A stretch of DNA of 42,397 nucleotides from Singulisphaera sp. (GTDB lineage Bacteria; Planctomycetota; Planctomycetia; Isosphaerales; Isosphaeraceae). Positions 33,216 to 41,655 of this stretch are shown here, piece after piece (position 1 is the first letter of the stretch; every line of letters begins with the position of its first letter). Both the position numbers and the translations under genes were made by a program. The notes beneath the pieces were generated by a model. The model was not told where the DNA came from, ran no database searches, and saw nothing but the letters and a program-made list of their open reading frames with translations. The stretch covers positions 1 to 42,397 of the forward strand of contig DAIDJG010000063.1 of the NCBI GenBank assembly GCA_027451445.1, in the 5' to 3' direction.

Positions 33216-33621
33216 AGCGATCGATGCTCTGCTGAATCGCGTTGTACTTCTGGACCCCAAGCTGCTGGGCCGCGATTTGTTGCTCAACCGTAGGGACACC
33301 GCTCCCACCGTTGAACGTCGCGACGGGGACCGGGTCGCGCCCCTGGTCGCTCTGGAACTGGTTCCCCGGGGGATAATACTCCAGGTAGCGCCCCACCCCG
33401 CCCGGATTGCGGAATCCGCCGCTCCGGTCGTTCTGGTAATAGCCGGGATAAGGATAGGCATTCTGATGTACGCTGCTCGGCTGTCGCATGTAAGCCGGAC
33501 GGTGACGGGCGGGAGCCGCCGCCTGCGCCTTCTGTGCCGGCGCCTGTGCCTCTGCCTGGGGTGCCAGCGCGATCATCGACAACAGCGCCGAGGGAGCGCC
33601 GATCCGAAATAGACGGTTCAT
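33160..33621 (-). CDS. Secreted Gln/Tyr-rich hypothetical protein
   Basis: 153 residues; AGGTG lies about six bases before the ATG. MNRLFRIGAPSALLSMIALAPQAEA is a signal peptide. The mature part is low-complexity and polar: Ala/Gln-rich at first (QAPAQKAQAAAPARHRPAYM), then Tyr/Pro-rich (NAYPYPGYYQNDRSGGF), VGRYLEYYPPGNQFQ, and a helical VEQQIAAQQLGVQKYNAIQQS. The C-terminus RYARPAFGYGFGVGHFSGW is glycine- and aromatic-rich. No enzymatic motif. Such small exported proteins are numerous and lineage-specific in planctomycetes. It lies 44 bases after the kinase gene on the same strand and may be its last co-transcribed partner. Confidence 0.65.
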   Translation of the reverse strand: MNRLFRIGAPSALLSMIALAPQAEAQAPAQKAQAAAPARHRPAYMRQPSSVHQNAYPYPGYYQNDRSGGFRNPGGVGRYLEYYPPGNQFQSDQGRDPVPVATFNGGSGVPTVEQQIAAQQLGVQKYNAIQQSIDRYARPAFGYGFGVGHFSGW

Positions 33622-33665
33622 GGTTGCACCTCGCGAAACATGTTGTGGTCCATTGAGGATTTCCA

Positions 33666-35384
33666 TCATACCGACTTCGATTCCGCGGCCCGCGTCGTGC
33701 TGGGCGGGGCTGTTGTCAAATCGGGAGCCGTAGCGGGCGCGGCTCGAACGAGCTCGACCCACCACGCTTCGGCCTTCTCCTCGTCCCATTCAACGACCGA
33801 AGCGCAGGCGGCGAGCGCCTTGGCCAGCTCCTTGACGTTGGGAAAACGGTCGTTCTTCGCCTTCGCAAGACAGCGCAGCACGACCTGCTCGAGATCCGCT
33901 GGCACATCAGGCCGGATCTGAGATGGAGGCACGACTGGGTCGCGCGCATGTGCGACCATGATCGCAAACGCCGTGTCGCCCTGAAAGGGAGCGCGCCCGG
34001 TGAGGGCGTAGTAGGCCACCGCCCCCAGGGCGTAGATGTCCGCGCGACCGTCGAGCGCCGGGTCTCCGGCCGCTTGCTCGGGCGCCATGTAGTGCGGGGT
34101 GCCGCTCACGGTGTGCTCGGCGGTCAAGGCGACGGCCTCCGGCTCCCTCGTCGGCTTCACGAGGCCGAAGTCGAGAACCTTGGCCACGTCGCAAACCCCG
34201 CCCTGGACCGCGATGAAGATATTGGCGGGCTTGAGGTCGCGATGGACCAACCCCAAAGCATGCGCCTCGGCGAGCCCCGCGCAAATCTGCCGGAGCAGGA
34301 AGATGGCCCTTCCCGCCGGGATCGGACCACGCTCGCGCACCAGGTCGGCGAGGCTCCTACCTTGCAGGTATTCCATCACATAATAGAACGTGCCATCGTC
34401 CGTGCGCCCATAGTCGTAGATCGCGATCGTATTGGGGTGCGCGAGTCGCGCCGCCGACTGCACTTCGCGCTCGAACCGCGCCAGGACGAGCGGGTCGGTC
34501 CCAATCCCTGGGCGGATCACCTTGAGCGCACAGGGGCGTTTCAGCAGTTGGTGCTCCGCCAGATACACCTCGCCCATCCCGCCCGCGCCGATCCGCTCGC
34601 GGAGCTGGTACTGCCCAAACTTTCGTGCCTCGTGAAGCTCCGTACGCAGGCCGTGGAGCACATAGGCCCCGTACGTCGCCAGCGCAGCCCCGATCATTAG
34701 CGACAGAACGTTCGAGCCGGCGTGCTCCGTCATACGCAGCATCTCGAGCTCTTCGGCGACGTCAGGATGCTCCACCACGAGTGTGAGTGCGATCAAGTGA
34801 ACCAGACCCATCGTGAGTACGACCACCGCGACGTGCTTCGGGTCGTTCGGGACAAGCATCCCGTACAGCACCATCAGCACGACGATCCCGAGCACGCCGT
34901 TCTTCATGAACGCAATGAGTGCGGGGATATTGTCGTGGCGCATCAGGTCGAGGTTCACCACATATTGATTCAATGCGAGAAGGAGCGTGCAGCCCCCGAA
35001 CAGAACGTATTCCGTAATCTGCACCTGCCCGTGGCTCAATTCGACGCGACTGAACAGCAGGCCCGCCACGACCGCCGAAAGCGCGAACCGGAGACCAAGC
35101 GTGACCGTCGCCTGCCATCCGACCGCGGATGTGGCGAAAAGGCTCCAAACCACAAGAAGGCCAAACGCAAGCGCCAGGAACAACGCAGCCGCGCCCAGGC
35201 GGCTCCGCCTCAGGTCGTGGATCTCTCCCGATAGGCTGGCGAGGCTCCCCTGCACGAGAGCAACACCTGCGCCAGGATACGGCCCCGTGGGATCGTCGTG
35301 ATGAGCGAGGACCGTCGGCTCGAGCTCGATCTCTTCGTCGTCGATATCAGAACCAGGAACCAGTGGGGCTTCGGACGTGGCCAT
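33666..35384 (-). CDS. Ser/Thr protein kinase with N-terminal multi-helix membrane domain
   Basis: 572 residues from MATSEAPLVPGSDID; 20 codons upstream in the open frame are not credible. Residues about 62-245 contain six or so membrane helices (LGAAALFLALAFGLLVVW; ALSAVVAGLLF; EYVLFGGCTLLLALNQYVV; VLGIVVLMVLYGML; VAVVVLTMGLVHLIAL; LMIGAALATYGAYVL). Residues 257-525 are a complete Hanks-type kinase: GAGGMG loop 266-271, catalytic Lys288 in ALKVI, HRDLKPAN 381-388, DFG 405-407, APE 434-436, and a cytoplasmic C-terminus. All catalytic residues are present, so it should be active. In PknB-type kinases the membrane segment usually follows the kinase; here it precedes it and is polytopic, suggesting a membrane-embedded sensor. 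Ligand unknown. Confidence 0.88.
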   Translation of the reverse strand: MATSEAPLVPGSDIDDEEIELEPTVLAHHDDPTGPYPGAGVALVQGSLASLSGEIHDLRRSRLGAAALFLALAFGLLVVWSLFATSAVGWQATVTLGLRFALSAVVAGLLFSRVELSHGQVQITEYVLFGGCTLLLALNQYVVNLDLMRHDNIPALIAFMKNGVLGIVVLMVLYGMLVPNDPKHVAVVVLTMGLVHLIALTLVVEHPDVAEELEMLRMTEHAGSNVLSLMIGAALATYGAYVLHGLRTELHEARKFGQYQLRERIGAGGMGEVYLAEHQLLKRPCALKVIRPGIGTDPLVLARFEREVQSAARLAHPNTIAIYDYGRTDDGTFYYVMEYLQGRSLADLVRERGPIPAGRAIFLLRQICAGLAEAHALGLVHRDLKPANIFIAVQGGVCDVAKVLDFGLVKPTREPEAVALTAEHTVSGTPHYMAPEQAAGDPALDGRADIYALGAVAYYALTGRAPFQGDTAFAIMVAHARDPVVPPSQIRPDVPADLEQVVLRCLAKAKNDRFPNVKELAKALAACASVVEWDEEKAEAWWVELVRAAPATAPDLTTAPPSTTRAAESKSV

Positions 35385-35447
35385 GGAGGACTCTCGAAGA
35401 AGGTGAATCGTAGGGGCGTTGTTGTAAATGCCGCGACGGCACAAGCG

Positions 35448-36446
35448 TCACGGCTGCTTCGAGCTCTCCTCCTGCACGTCTCGGACGTGCTTGCCGACAT
35501 CCTTGATCAGCCCCTGCGACGCGGCCTCGGGTTTGGGCTTGCCCGACGCACCTTCGTTGTTCTGTGGATCACTGACTTGCTCCTCGAGGGCTTTGAGTCT
35601 GCGCTGGGCGCTCTCGCCGAGCTTGCCGAAATCGAGCTTCTCGACCTGCTTGACCTCGTCCTTCATATCGGCTTCGAGCTCGTTGACGCCGGCCTTTAGC
35701 CGAGCCCCCAGGGGCCCTTTTCGGACGGAGTCGTCCCGGCTCAGTCCGGGGATGAACGTGTACGCCAGGACCACCAGGCCGACCGTAACAACCGGCTTCA
35801 TCAGCCTCCGGAGCGCCTTCTTCAACCTAACGATGTCGGGACCGTCGCGCAGCGGAACCACGGCCAGATTGCCGATCGCCGTGACGAACCTGCCGATGTT
35901 AAGCAGGACCACCGCGGTCGCCCCGAGGAGAGCGACCGGCCGGTTCCTCGTCACCGCGCCGAACAAAAGGATCATGAGGAACGGGACGGAAAGGAGGTAC
36001 GCCGCGTCGTTCACATGGCGGAAGAGGTGCTGGACCCCTCCCAACTCCTTTCGCCAGACCATCAGTACGGGATTATCGCGACGGAATACGCGGCCTCGCG
36101 ACGTCGGGAGCCCGATGACGCTGTAGGGCTTGGAATCAGTTGCGTCGTCGAGTGGGGTCGCGGGTGCTTTGGGCGCGAGCGCGGGCAGTCGGTCGACGGA
36201 CAGCGGCTTCAAGGCAATGTTGCTGGGTAAGTTATCGAGCGCGGAGACCCGAGGGGGTGGCACCTGCCCCACCACGGACCCAGCCGCTTTCGGCGGCACA
36301 GATAGTGCGACGACCGATGCGAGGTCCTCCCGCTTGGGAATGGTCATCCGTTGTCCGCAGGTCTTGCACCGGCCCTTCTTGCCCGCCATCTGCGGGTGTA
36401 CGTCAAACCGCGCGCCGCAACTCTGGCAGAAAAACACGATGCCCAT
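35448..36446 (-). CDS. Zinc-ribbon, multi-helix membrane protein, unknown function
   Basis: 332 residues; GGGGGAG lies nine bases before the ATG of MGIVFFCQSCG. C7, C10, C27 and C30 (CQSC, CKTC) form a small zinc ribbon like those at the start of many planctomycete membrane proteins. A Pro/Ser-rich linker follows. Membrane segments are about 149-166 (YLLSVPFLMILLFGAV), 170-198 (VALLGATAVVLLNIG, FVTAIGNLAVVPL) and 215-235 (VTVGLVVLAYTFIPG). The C-terminal 90 residues are acidic and helical (VNELEADMKDEVKQVEKLDFGKL), probably a coiled coil. Family not recognised. It sits 63 bases upstream of the kinase on the same strand and may share its promoter, so it could be a partner or substrate. Confidence 0.7.
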   Translation of the reverse strand: MGIVFFCQSCGARFDVHPQMAGKKGRCKTCGQRMTIPKREDLASVVALSVPPKAAGSVVGQVPPPRVSALDNLPSNIALKPLSVDRLPALAPKAPATPLDDATDSKPYSVIGLPTSRGRVFRRDNPVLMVWRKELGGVQHLFRHVNDAAYLLSVPFLMILLFGAVTRNRPVALLGATAVVLLNIGRFVTAIGNLAVVPLRDGPDIVRLKKALRRLMKPVVTVGLVVLAYTFIPGLSRDDSVRKGPLGARLKAGVNELEADMKDEVKQVEKLDFGKLGESAQRRLKALEEQVSDPQNNEGASGKPKPEAASQGLIKDVGKHVRDVQEESSKQP

Positions 36447-36513
36447 CAAAAACGCTCCCCCCCCTGTCACGGCTGATTCGCGCGGCTCAGGGTCTCCGGC
36501 GTCCTCGCACGGC

Positions 36514-36858
36514 TCAGAACAACACCACCAGGATCCCCAGAAGCAACAGCGTCCAGAAGATCACACCTTCGTCGAACCTGCAAATCATCCGGAAATAGAC
36601 CGTCGACAGAACCAACGTCTCACCCAGCCATGCCACCCACGGAGAGACTCCCACCACCGCCGCGATTTGCCGGTCCAAGGCGCGGAAGGGGATGTTTTGC
36701 CAGCTTACCAGAAACACGTAGCTGATGAACGCAACTCCCGCCGTGTACAAGATACCCAGGAACAGGTAATGTTTTTGGAGGGGCTCAAACTTGATCAGGG
36801 ACCGAAGTATCCCGAAAAAGAAAACAAACTTGATAAAGAAATAATAAAGATCGAACAT
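36514..36858 (-). CDS. Small polytopic membrane protein, unknown function
   Basis: 114 residues from the Met of MFDLYYFFIKFVFFFGIL; the upstream frame is arginine-rich and not used. Three or four hydrophobic segments: 1-20, 30-52 (YLFLGILYTAGVAFISYVFLV), 67-85 (IAAVVGVSPWVAWLGETLVL) and 96-114 (GVIFWTLLLLGILVVLF). Loops are short and slightly basic (RSLIKFEPLQKH). AGGCG precedes the start. AT-richer at its 5' end than the neighbours. No motif points to a function. It lies 67 bases upstream of the zinc-ribbon gene on the same strand and may begin a four- or five-gene unit running to the kinase. Confidence 0.6.
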   Translation of the reverse strand: MFDLYYFFIKFVFFFGILRSLIKFEPLQKHYLFLGILYTAGVAFISYVFLVSWQNIPFRALDRQIAAVVGVSPWVAWLGETLVLSTVYFRMICRFDEGVIFWTLLLLGILVVLF

Positions 36859-37181
36859 GAATCGCCTGAACTTCCTCGGCGAGAACTGACTGGCAACGAC
36901 GGCATCGGTCTGTCCGCTGGCGACGGGCCTGCGGTCGCGAAACGACGGCGCACGATACCGGACTCTCACATCTCGACGATTCTAGGTTGGCAGGCGGAGC
37001 GCTGTCTATTGGAGACGGTATTCCTCATCCGCTTTGGGACGATGAAACCCTACGCCTTTTGCGTCAACGGGGGTGGACATGGCGTTAAGTTAACGCATAA
37101 GCCACGCTACGTCGTACAGACATTCCTCAAACGGTTGCGCGCGGGGCGACCTGTCGGATCCTGGGCCGCTGGTCGCGATCC
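36859..37181. other. Intergenic region between two leftward genes
   Basis: About 323 bases. It contains a 15-base palindrome at 37082-37096 and the presumed promoter of the small membrane protein. No terminator with a T tract was seen after the enolase-like gene. Confidence 0.4.
37082..37096. promoter_or_regulatory. 15-base palindrome GCGTTAA-G-TTAACGC
   Basis: Two perfect 7-base arms around one central base. The size and symmetry fit a dimeric-regulator operator. It lies about 225 bases before the small membrane-protein start and about 85 bases after the enolase-like gene, too far from either to assign. Confidence 0.3.
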
Positions 37182-38504
37182 TCATACCCCGAGCGCCGCG
37201 CGCCCGGCGAAGCGAGCCTCCGGGCCGAGAGCATCCTCGATCCGGAGCAAACGGTTGTACTTCGCGAGCCGCTCTGAGCGGGCCACCGATCCGATCTTGA
37301 TCTGGCCGGCGGCTGTGGCGACGGCAAGGTCGGCGATCGTCGTGTCCTCGGTCTCGCCCGAGCGGGCCGAGACGATGGTTCGGTAGCCATTCCGGCGGGC
37401 GAACAAGAGCGCGTCGAATGTCTCACTAAGCGTCCCCACCTGGTTCAGCTTGATCAACACCGCGTTGCCCGCCTTGCGTTCGACGCCCCGCCGCACCCGC
37501 TCGACCTGCGTCGCGAACAGGTCGTCGCCAATGAGTTGGACGAAATCGCCCAGGCGCTCCGTGAGCGAGCGCCAACCATCCCAATCGTCTTCAGCCAGAC
37601 CGTCTTCGATGGAAAGGATCGGGTATTGCTTGACCCAGTGCTCCAGCAAGGCGATCATCCCCGCCGTGTCCAGCAGCTCGTCCCCGGTCGCCGAAAGCCG
37701 GTACGTGCCCGTCGACGGGTCGTACCAGTGTGACGCCGCCACGTCGAGCGCGATGGCCATGTCCTTACCAAGCGCTAGCCCGCACTCGAGCGCAGTCTCG
37801 AGAATCAGATCCACTGCCGACGAGTTCGACAGCAGCCGGGGTCCGTATCCTCCCTCGTCGCCGACGAGCGAACCTTCGTACCCCTTGCGCTTGATCACTT
37901 CGCCGAGCGCATGATAGACGCAAACTGTGGTCTCCAGCGCCTCGGTGTAGCTTCGCGAGCCGATCGGCAAGAACAGGAAGTCCTGGAAGTCGAGATTGGC
38001 CCCCGCATGCAAGCCGCCGGAGATCATGTTCACCATGGGAAGCGGGAGAACCGGCTCACCGGGCTCGTCCGGCCTGAGCCTCTGCCGCCAAAGACGGTTC
38101 AAATACATGAATAATTCTTCGCCGCACGCGTCCGCAGCCGCGTGTGCGACGGCCAGTGAAACGCCCAGTATCGCATTCGCCCCTAGCCTCGCCTTGTTCG
38201 GCGTACCGTCGATTGCGATTAGCTTCGCGTCGAGAGCACCTTGGTCCTCGATCTCGATCCCCACGACCTTCGGCGCGATCTCTTCCATCACATTCTTGAC
38301 CGCTAGCAACACACCGCGGCCGTTGTGCCGCTTCGGGCAATCACCGTCGCGCAGCTCGAGCGCCTCGTGCCGGCCCGTGCTCGCCCCCGACGGCACGATC
38401 GCTCGTCCCCACGCGCCATCGGCGGTTGTGGCCTCAACTTCCACGGTCGGACGGCCTCGCGAGTCGAAGACCTCCCGTGCCTTAAGCTTTGCTAGCGTGG
38501 ACAT
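37182..38504 (-). CDS. Enolase-family protein with two altered active-site residues
   Basis: 440 residues, normal enolase length, with AAGGG before the ATG. The fold is unmistakable: SRGRPTVEVE, PSGASTGRHEALELRDGD, GANAILGVSLA, VGDEGGYGP, SIEDGLAEDDWDG, LIGDDLFAT, IKLNQVGTLSET, GQIKIGSVARSERLAKYN. Retained residues: H166, E217, the Mg ligands D254, E300 and D327, K352, R381, S382, K403. Altered: the Glu of the usual QEF motif (E. coli E167) is D175 in FQDFLFLP, and the His of SHRSGETED (E. coli H369) is A380 in SARSGETED. Enolase makes phosphoenolpyruvate from 2-phosphoglycerate; these changes suggest weak or different activity, so I do not assign eno outright. It is co-directional with the kinase-like gene 53 bases upstream. 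Confidence 0.8.
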   Translation of the reverse strand: MSTLAKLKAREVFDSRGRPTVEVEATTADGAWGRAIVPSGASTGRHEALELRDGDCPKRHNGRGVLLAVKNVMEEIAPKVVGIEIEDQGALDAKLIAIDGTPNKARLGANAILGVSLAVAHAAADACGEELFMYLNRLWRQRLRPDEPGEPVLPLPMVNMISGGLHAGANLDFQDFLFLPIGSRSYTEALETTVCVYHALGEVIKRKGYEGSLVGDEGGYGPRLLSNSSAVDLILETALECGLALGKDMAIALDVAASHWYDPSTGTYRLSATGDELLDTAGMIALLEHWVKQYPILSIEDGLAEDDWDGWRSLTERLGDFVQLIGDDLFATQVERVRRGVERKAGNAVLIKLNQVGTLSETFDALLFARRNGYRTIVSARSGETEDTTIADLAVATAAGQIKIGSVARSERLAKYNRLLRIEDALGPEARFAGRAALGV

Positions 38505-38557
38505 GATCAGACCCTTTCATGCAATCAATGCTGCAAGCTCCGATAGTCGTTGCCTTA

Positions 38558-39580
38558 TCAACGATTCAGCCGCATCTCTTGTGCCGCGATATCCATGAGC
38601 TCGGCCCAGCTCGCCGGCGCAGTGCCCAGGGCGTTCGTGGCGAAGCGGCGGACGCCGTCCTGCGCGGGGGAATCCAGGTAATCGACGAGGCTCTTGCCGT
38701 CGACCCGAGACAAGGCGCACGCGGCCGTGTGGGCGTTGGCGCGGAGGATGAGCGCCGGATCATTATCGAGCAACGGACCGATCCGAGCCCGGTACGCCAC
38801 CCAGAATGCGTCGAGAAGCTCGAGAAACGGTTGTTCGTGCGGCACGGCTCGGAGCGTCTTGAGCAGCAAGTGGCTGAGGAAGAACCCGAGGTCAAAGGCC
38901 GGGTCGCCCGCGTGGGCTGTCTCGAAATCGACGAGCGTGAGCCCCTGAGAATGCACCAGGATGTTCTTGGGGCTGAAATCGGCGTGGACGAAGGTCGGCT
39001 GGGGCACCGTGCTCATGGACGCGATCAATCGATCGAGTGCGTCGGAAAGCTTGGGATGGACGCTCGCGATCGTGCGGTAGAACGGGTCGATCCGCAACTG
39101 GTCGAACACAACGGTGTCGGCCAGCGTCCCCTGCAAGGCTGCGTGCCCGACGGTTTCGGCGTGCATCGCGCCCAGGGTTGTGCCGGCGAGGCTCGCTACG
39201 GCCGCGTCGGCTTCACCTTCCAGAAGTCGCTCTTTCCAGACGACCGAATCGTCCGGGGCGCAGGTCATCGCGAAGAGGTAGTTCTCGGTATCGGCAAAGA
39301 GGACCCGGGGAACGGCCCCTTCGGGTAGGATCGTGGCGAGTAACTCAAGGGCTGCGCGTTCGGTCCAGATTCGGTCCAAACGGCTGACCCAGAGGGCCTT
39401 CGTCCGCAGTCGTTCTCGGGCCTGCTTGAGCACGATCGGCGGCTGCCCTTGCACATCAACCCGCATGACGATGTTCGAGACCCCCCATCCCAGGGCCTGC
39501 GCTCTGACGGTCGCGTCGTTCGGAACGCGTCCGGTCTCTCGCAGATAAGCAGCGGCCGTTTCGGGGGTCACTTCGCGCAT
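38558..39580 (-). CDS. APH-family phosphotransferase (MtnK/choline-kinase-like)
   Basis: 340 residues; GGAG seven bases before the ATG. It shows the aminoglycoside-phosphotransferase fold: IVLKQA with K52 as the nucleotide-binding lysine, then a helical segment (ERLRTKALWVSRLDRIWTE), FVHADFSPKNIL at 197-208 (catalytic D201 and metal ligand N206), and VDFETAHAGDPAFDLG at 217-232 (metal ligand D218). The layout and the LKQAxxxxR start resemble methylthioribose kinase more than antibiotic kinases, but the substrate cannot be read from sequence. It is cytoplasmic and is the first gene of a likely pair with the enolase-like gene. If the pair forms a pathway, a phosphorylated hydroxyacid or sugar is one possibility (speculative). 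Confidence 0.8.
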   Translation of the reverse strand: MREVTPETAAAYLRETGRVPNDATVRAQALGWGVSNIVMRVDVQGQPPIVLKQARERLRTKALWVSRLDRIWTERAALELLATILPEGAVPRVLFADTENYLFAMTCAPDDSVVWKERLLEGEADAAVASLAGTTLGAMHAETVGHAALQGTLADTVVFDQLRIDPFYRTIASVHPKLSDALDRLIASMSTVPQPTFVHADFSPKNILVHSQGLTLVDFETAHAGDPAFDLGFFLSHLLLKTLRAVPHEQPFLELLDAFWVAYRARIGPLLDNDPALILRANAHTAACALSRVDGKSLVDYLDSPAQDGVRRFATNALGTAPASWAELMDIAAQEMRLNR

Positions 39581-39675
39581 TTTGGGGCTCCGGTCGGTTA
39601 TGATCGGTTCGACTTAGAGATACCAAAGCCGAACCGCATGGGAAACCCACTCGACCGTCGCTGGGAACACGTTTC

Positions 39676-40803
39676 ATGACTCAGACTTCCGACGTGGTAA
39701 TCATCGGCGGCGGCGTGATCGGCGGTGCGGTCGCATGGTCGCTGGCGCGGCGAGGGATCAACGTAACCATCGTCGAGGCCGGCCGGATCGGCCGGGGGGC
39801 GAGCTGGGCTTCGGCCGGCGTGCTGGCTCCGGAGTGGAGTGCCCACGATCCCCCCGCCCTGACGACCCTCGCCGAGGACAGCCTCGCCTCCTGGGAAGAT
39901 TGGGTCGGTGAGCTGGAAGAGCACACCGGGATCGGCCTGAACTTCCGGCGCGACGGGTTACTCAACCTCTGGGTCGATCCCGATGCAGCTCACTTGCCGC
40001 CGGAACTGGCCGTCGAGTGCCCGCCAGACCAAAGAGGTGAGCGGTTGAGTGCGGCGGAGGTCCGCAAGCTGGAGCCCTTGCTGACGGGTCCGATTGCGGG
40101 GGGTGTCCTTTATTCGCAGGATGGCCAGGTTGATAACCCTCGACTTGCGCCCGCACTTATTCGAGCGGCGAGCGACCTGGGTGCGCGGGTCTTGACCGAC
40201 TCGCCGGTCGCCTCCTGGCTGGGCACGGCGGGGCGCTGCACAGGTGTCCGCACATTGAATGGGTTGGAAATCTCGGCCGGGGCAGTGCTCATCGCGGCAG
40301 GCGCATGGTCGGGACCGCTCGCCAAGGCATCGGGAGTTACACTCCCCGTCGAACCCTGGCGCGGGCAGATGCTTGCCTTCGACACGCCGGCTCGCCCTTT
40401 TCGCCACATTGTCTTCTGCGGCGAGCTCGTGTTGGTGGCACGCCCGCATGGCCCTCTGGTCGTGGGGACGACGCTCGAAAAAGTGGGCTTCGATTCTCGT
40501 GTGACGCTTGCGGGCTTGCACCACATCCTCGCGCGCGCCGAACGGATCGCGCCCGGCCTGGGCGACTTGCCGCTTGCTCGATCATGGGCCGGCCTGCGAC
40601 CCGGCTCACCGGACGGCCTCCCCTACCTCGGTCCGGTCCCCGGCTGGGAGGGTCTCTTCGCCGCCACTGGCCACGGTCGCAAGGGCATCATCCTGGCACC
40701 GATCACGGGCGAATTGATGGCGCGGGCCGTGCTCGATGGGGTGATCGACCCTCGGCTGGCCCCGTGTTTGCCGTCGCGGGTGGTCGATGGACCGCAACCT
40801 TGA
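39676..40803 (+). CDS. thiO: FAD-dependent glycine/D-amino-acid oxidase, ThiO-like
   Basis: 375 residues. DVVIIGGGVIGGAVAWSLARRG is the FAD dinucleotide-binding start (GxGxxG), VEAGRIGRGASWASAGVLAPEW the conserved flavin-contacting loop, GLLNLWVD, DGQVDNPRLAPALIRAA, VLIAAGAWSGPLA, PVEPWRGQMLAF and, near the end, SWAGLRPGSPDGLPYLGPV and TGHGRKGIILAPITGELMA, whose H-G-R-x-G-I-x-L-A-P string is typical of glycine oxidase. ThiO oxidises glycine to iminoacetate for the thiazole ring of thiamine. No other thiamine gene is in the window, so a more general D-amino-acid oxidase remains possible. Divergent from the APH gene across 95 bases, which should hold both promoters. The ribosome-binding site is weak. 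Confidence 0.8.
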   Translation: MTQTSDVVIIGGGVIGGAVAWSLARRGINVTIVEAGRIGRGASWASAGVLAPEWSAHDPPALTTLAEDSLASWEDWVGELEEHTGIGLNFRRDGLLNLWVDPDAAHLPPELAVECPPDQRGERLSAAEVRKLEPLLTGPIAGGVLYSQDGQVDNPRLAPALIRAASDLGARVLTDSPVASWLGTAGRCTGVRTLNGLEISAGAVLIAAGAWSGPLAKASGVTLPVEPWRGQMLAFDTPARPFRHIVFCGELVLVARPHGPLVVGTTLEKVGFDSRVTLAGLHHILARAERIAPGLGDLPLARSWAGLRPGSPDGLPYLGPVPGWEGLFAATGHGRKGIILAPITGELMARAVLDGVIDPRLAPCLPSRVVDGPQP

Positions 40804-40842
40804 GAACGAAGATTCGCGTGGACAAAACGGACTGCGGCGGCG

Positions 40843-41640
40843 TTATGACGCCGTGGACTTTCCACGACCCCGGTTCTTCTTTCGGGGTGGTTTTGGACCT
40901 GACGCAATCTGAGCCGCTTTATTGGCCATCGCGTCCGTAACGTCACGCAGGAGTGAAAAGCAAGCGATCAGGTAGGGTTCATCGATCTGAACGTGTTGGG
41001 ACTCGGTAAAGCGTGCTGCGGCGCCGGCCTTGTTGACATAGTCCCGGTTGACCACGCCCCGGTTGTGCTCCAGGCAGTCGCGGGCGGCTTTCATTTCGTG
41101 CAGCTTCGCCCGCTGGGCCAAGTCCGGAGACCCGAGCTGCATTCGAGTCTCGAGGTACTGGAACCACTTCTCAGGTCGCTGATAGGACAGGTCACGGATC
41201 TTTGCTTCGATCAAGCCACCAAGAATCATATCGCAGTCGCGCAAGTGAAGTAGACGAGACAAAGGGACTTGAATCTCGTCACGTTCCCTATTTCGCCGCT
41301 GCCCGGTTGCGGGATCGAATTCAAGATCAAGGTCTTCTGGATAGGCGATCAACCAAATTCTGATCAGACCCAGAACCCACTCCTCAAGGATACGGCAAAG
41401 TTCACGGAAGGTGGTTTCGGTGAGTTGAACGGTCGTGTACTTCTGGACCCGTGACTCGAATTCGTCCTGAAGCAAGTGCCGCTTCGTGGTGAGATCCACG
41501 ATGCCGACTGGCTGACCCTTCCGCGCGAGCTGTTGGAGGAGCCGCCAGGCTTGGCGGCAGTGAATGTAGAATGCCCACGCCTCGCTCAGGCGATCTTGGG
41601 TTTGATCGGCCAACGCACGAAGATCGTCTCGCAACGACAT
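40843..41640 (-). CDS. HEPN-like domain protein with RxxxxH motif
   Basis: 265 residues, all-helical by composition and without signal or membrane segment. The second half carries AARDCLEHNRGVVNRDYV, in which R187 and H192 give the R-x4-H motif of HEPN ribonucleases. The following HNRGVVNRDYV matches the 'H-N-x-G-x-V-x-x-x-Y' seen in RiboL-PSP-HEPN-type proteins. The N-terminal half (QVGIVDL-like linker, LLQDEFESRVQKYTTVQLTETTFRELCRILEEWVLG in pieces) is helical and may bind the partner. The C-terminus is strongly basic (KPPRKKNRGRGK), possibly for RNA contact. It lies 15 bases after a small gene on the same strand, forming a two-gene module. RNase activity is inferred. Confidence 0.65.
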   Translation of the reverse strand: MSLRDDLRALADQTQDRLSEAWAFYIHCRQAWRLLQQLARKGQPVGIVDLTTKRHLLQDEFESRVQKYTTVQLTETTFRELCRILEEWVLGLIRIWLIAYPEDLDLEFDPATGQRRNRERDEIQVPLSRLLHLRDCDMILGGLIEAKIRDLSYQRPEKWFQYLETRMQLGSPDLAQRAKLHEMKAARDCLEHNRGVVNRDYVNKAGAAARFTESQHVQIDEPYLIACFSLLRDVTDAMANKAAQIASGPKPPRKKNRGRGKSTAS

Positions 41641-41655
41641 GCTTGGCGTTCGGCC

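Noticed and set aside
36130-37386. Plus-strand open frame of 418 codons
   Set aside because: It runs antisense across three leftward genes and an intergenic region, with no recognisable protein features.
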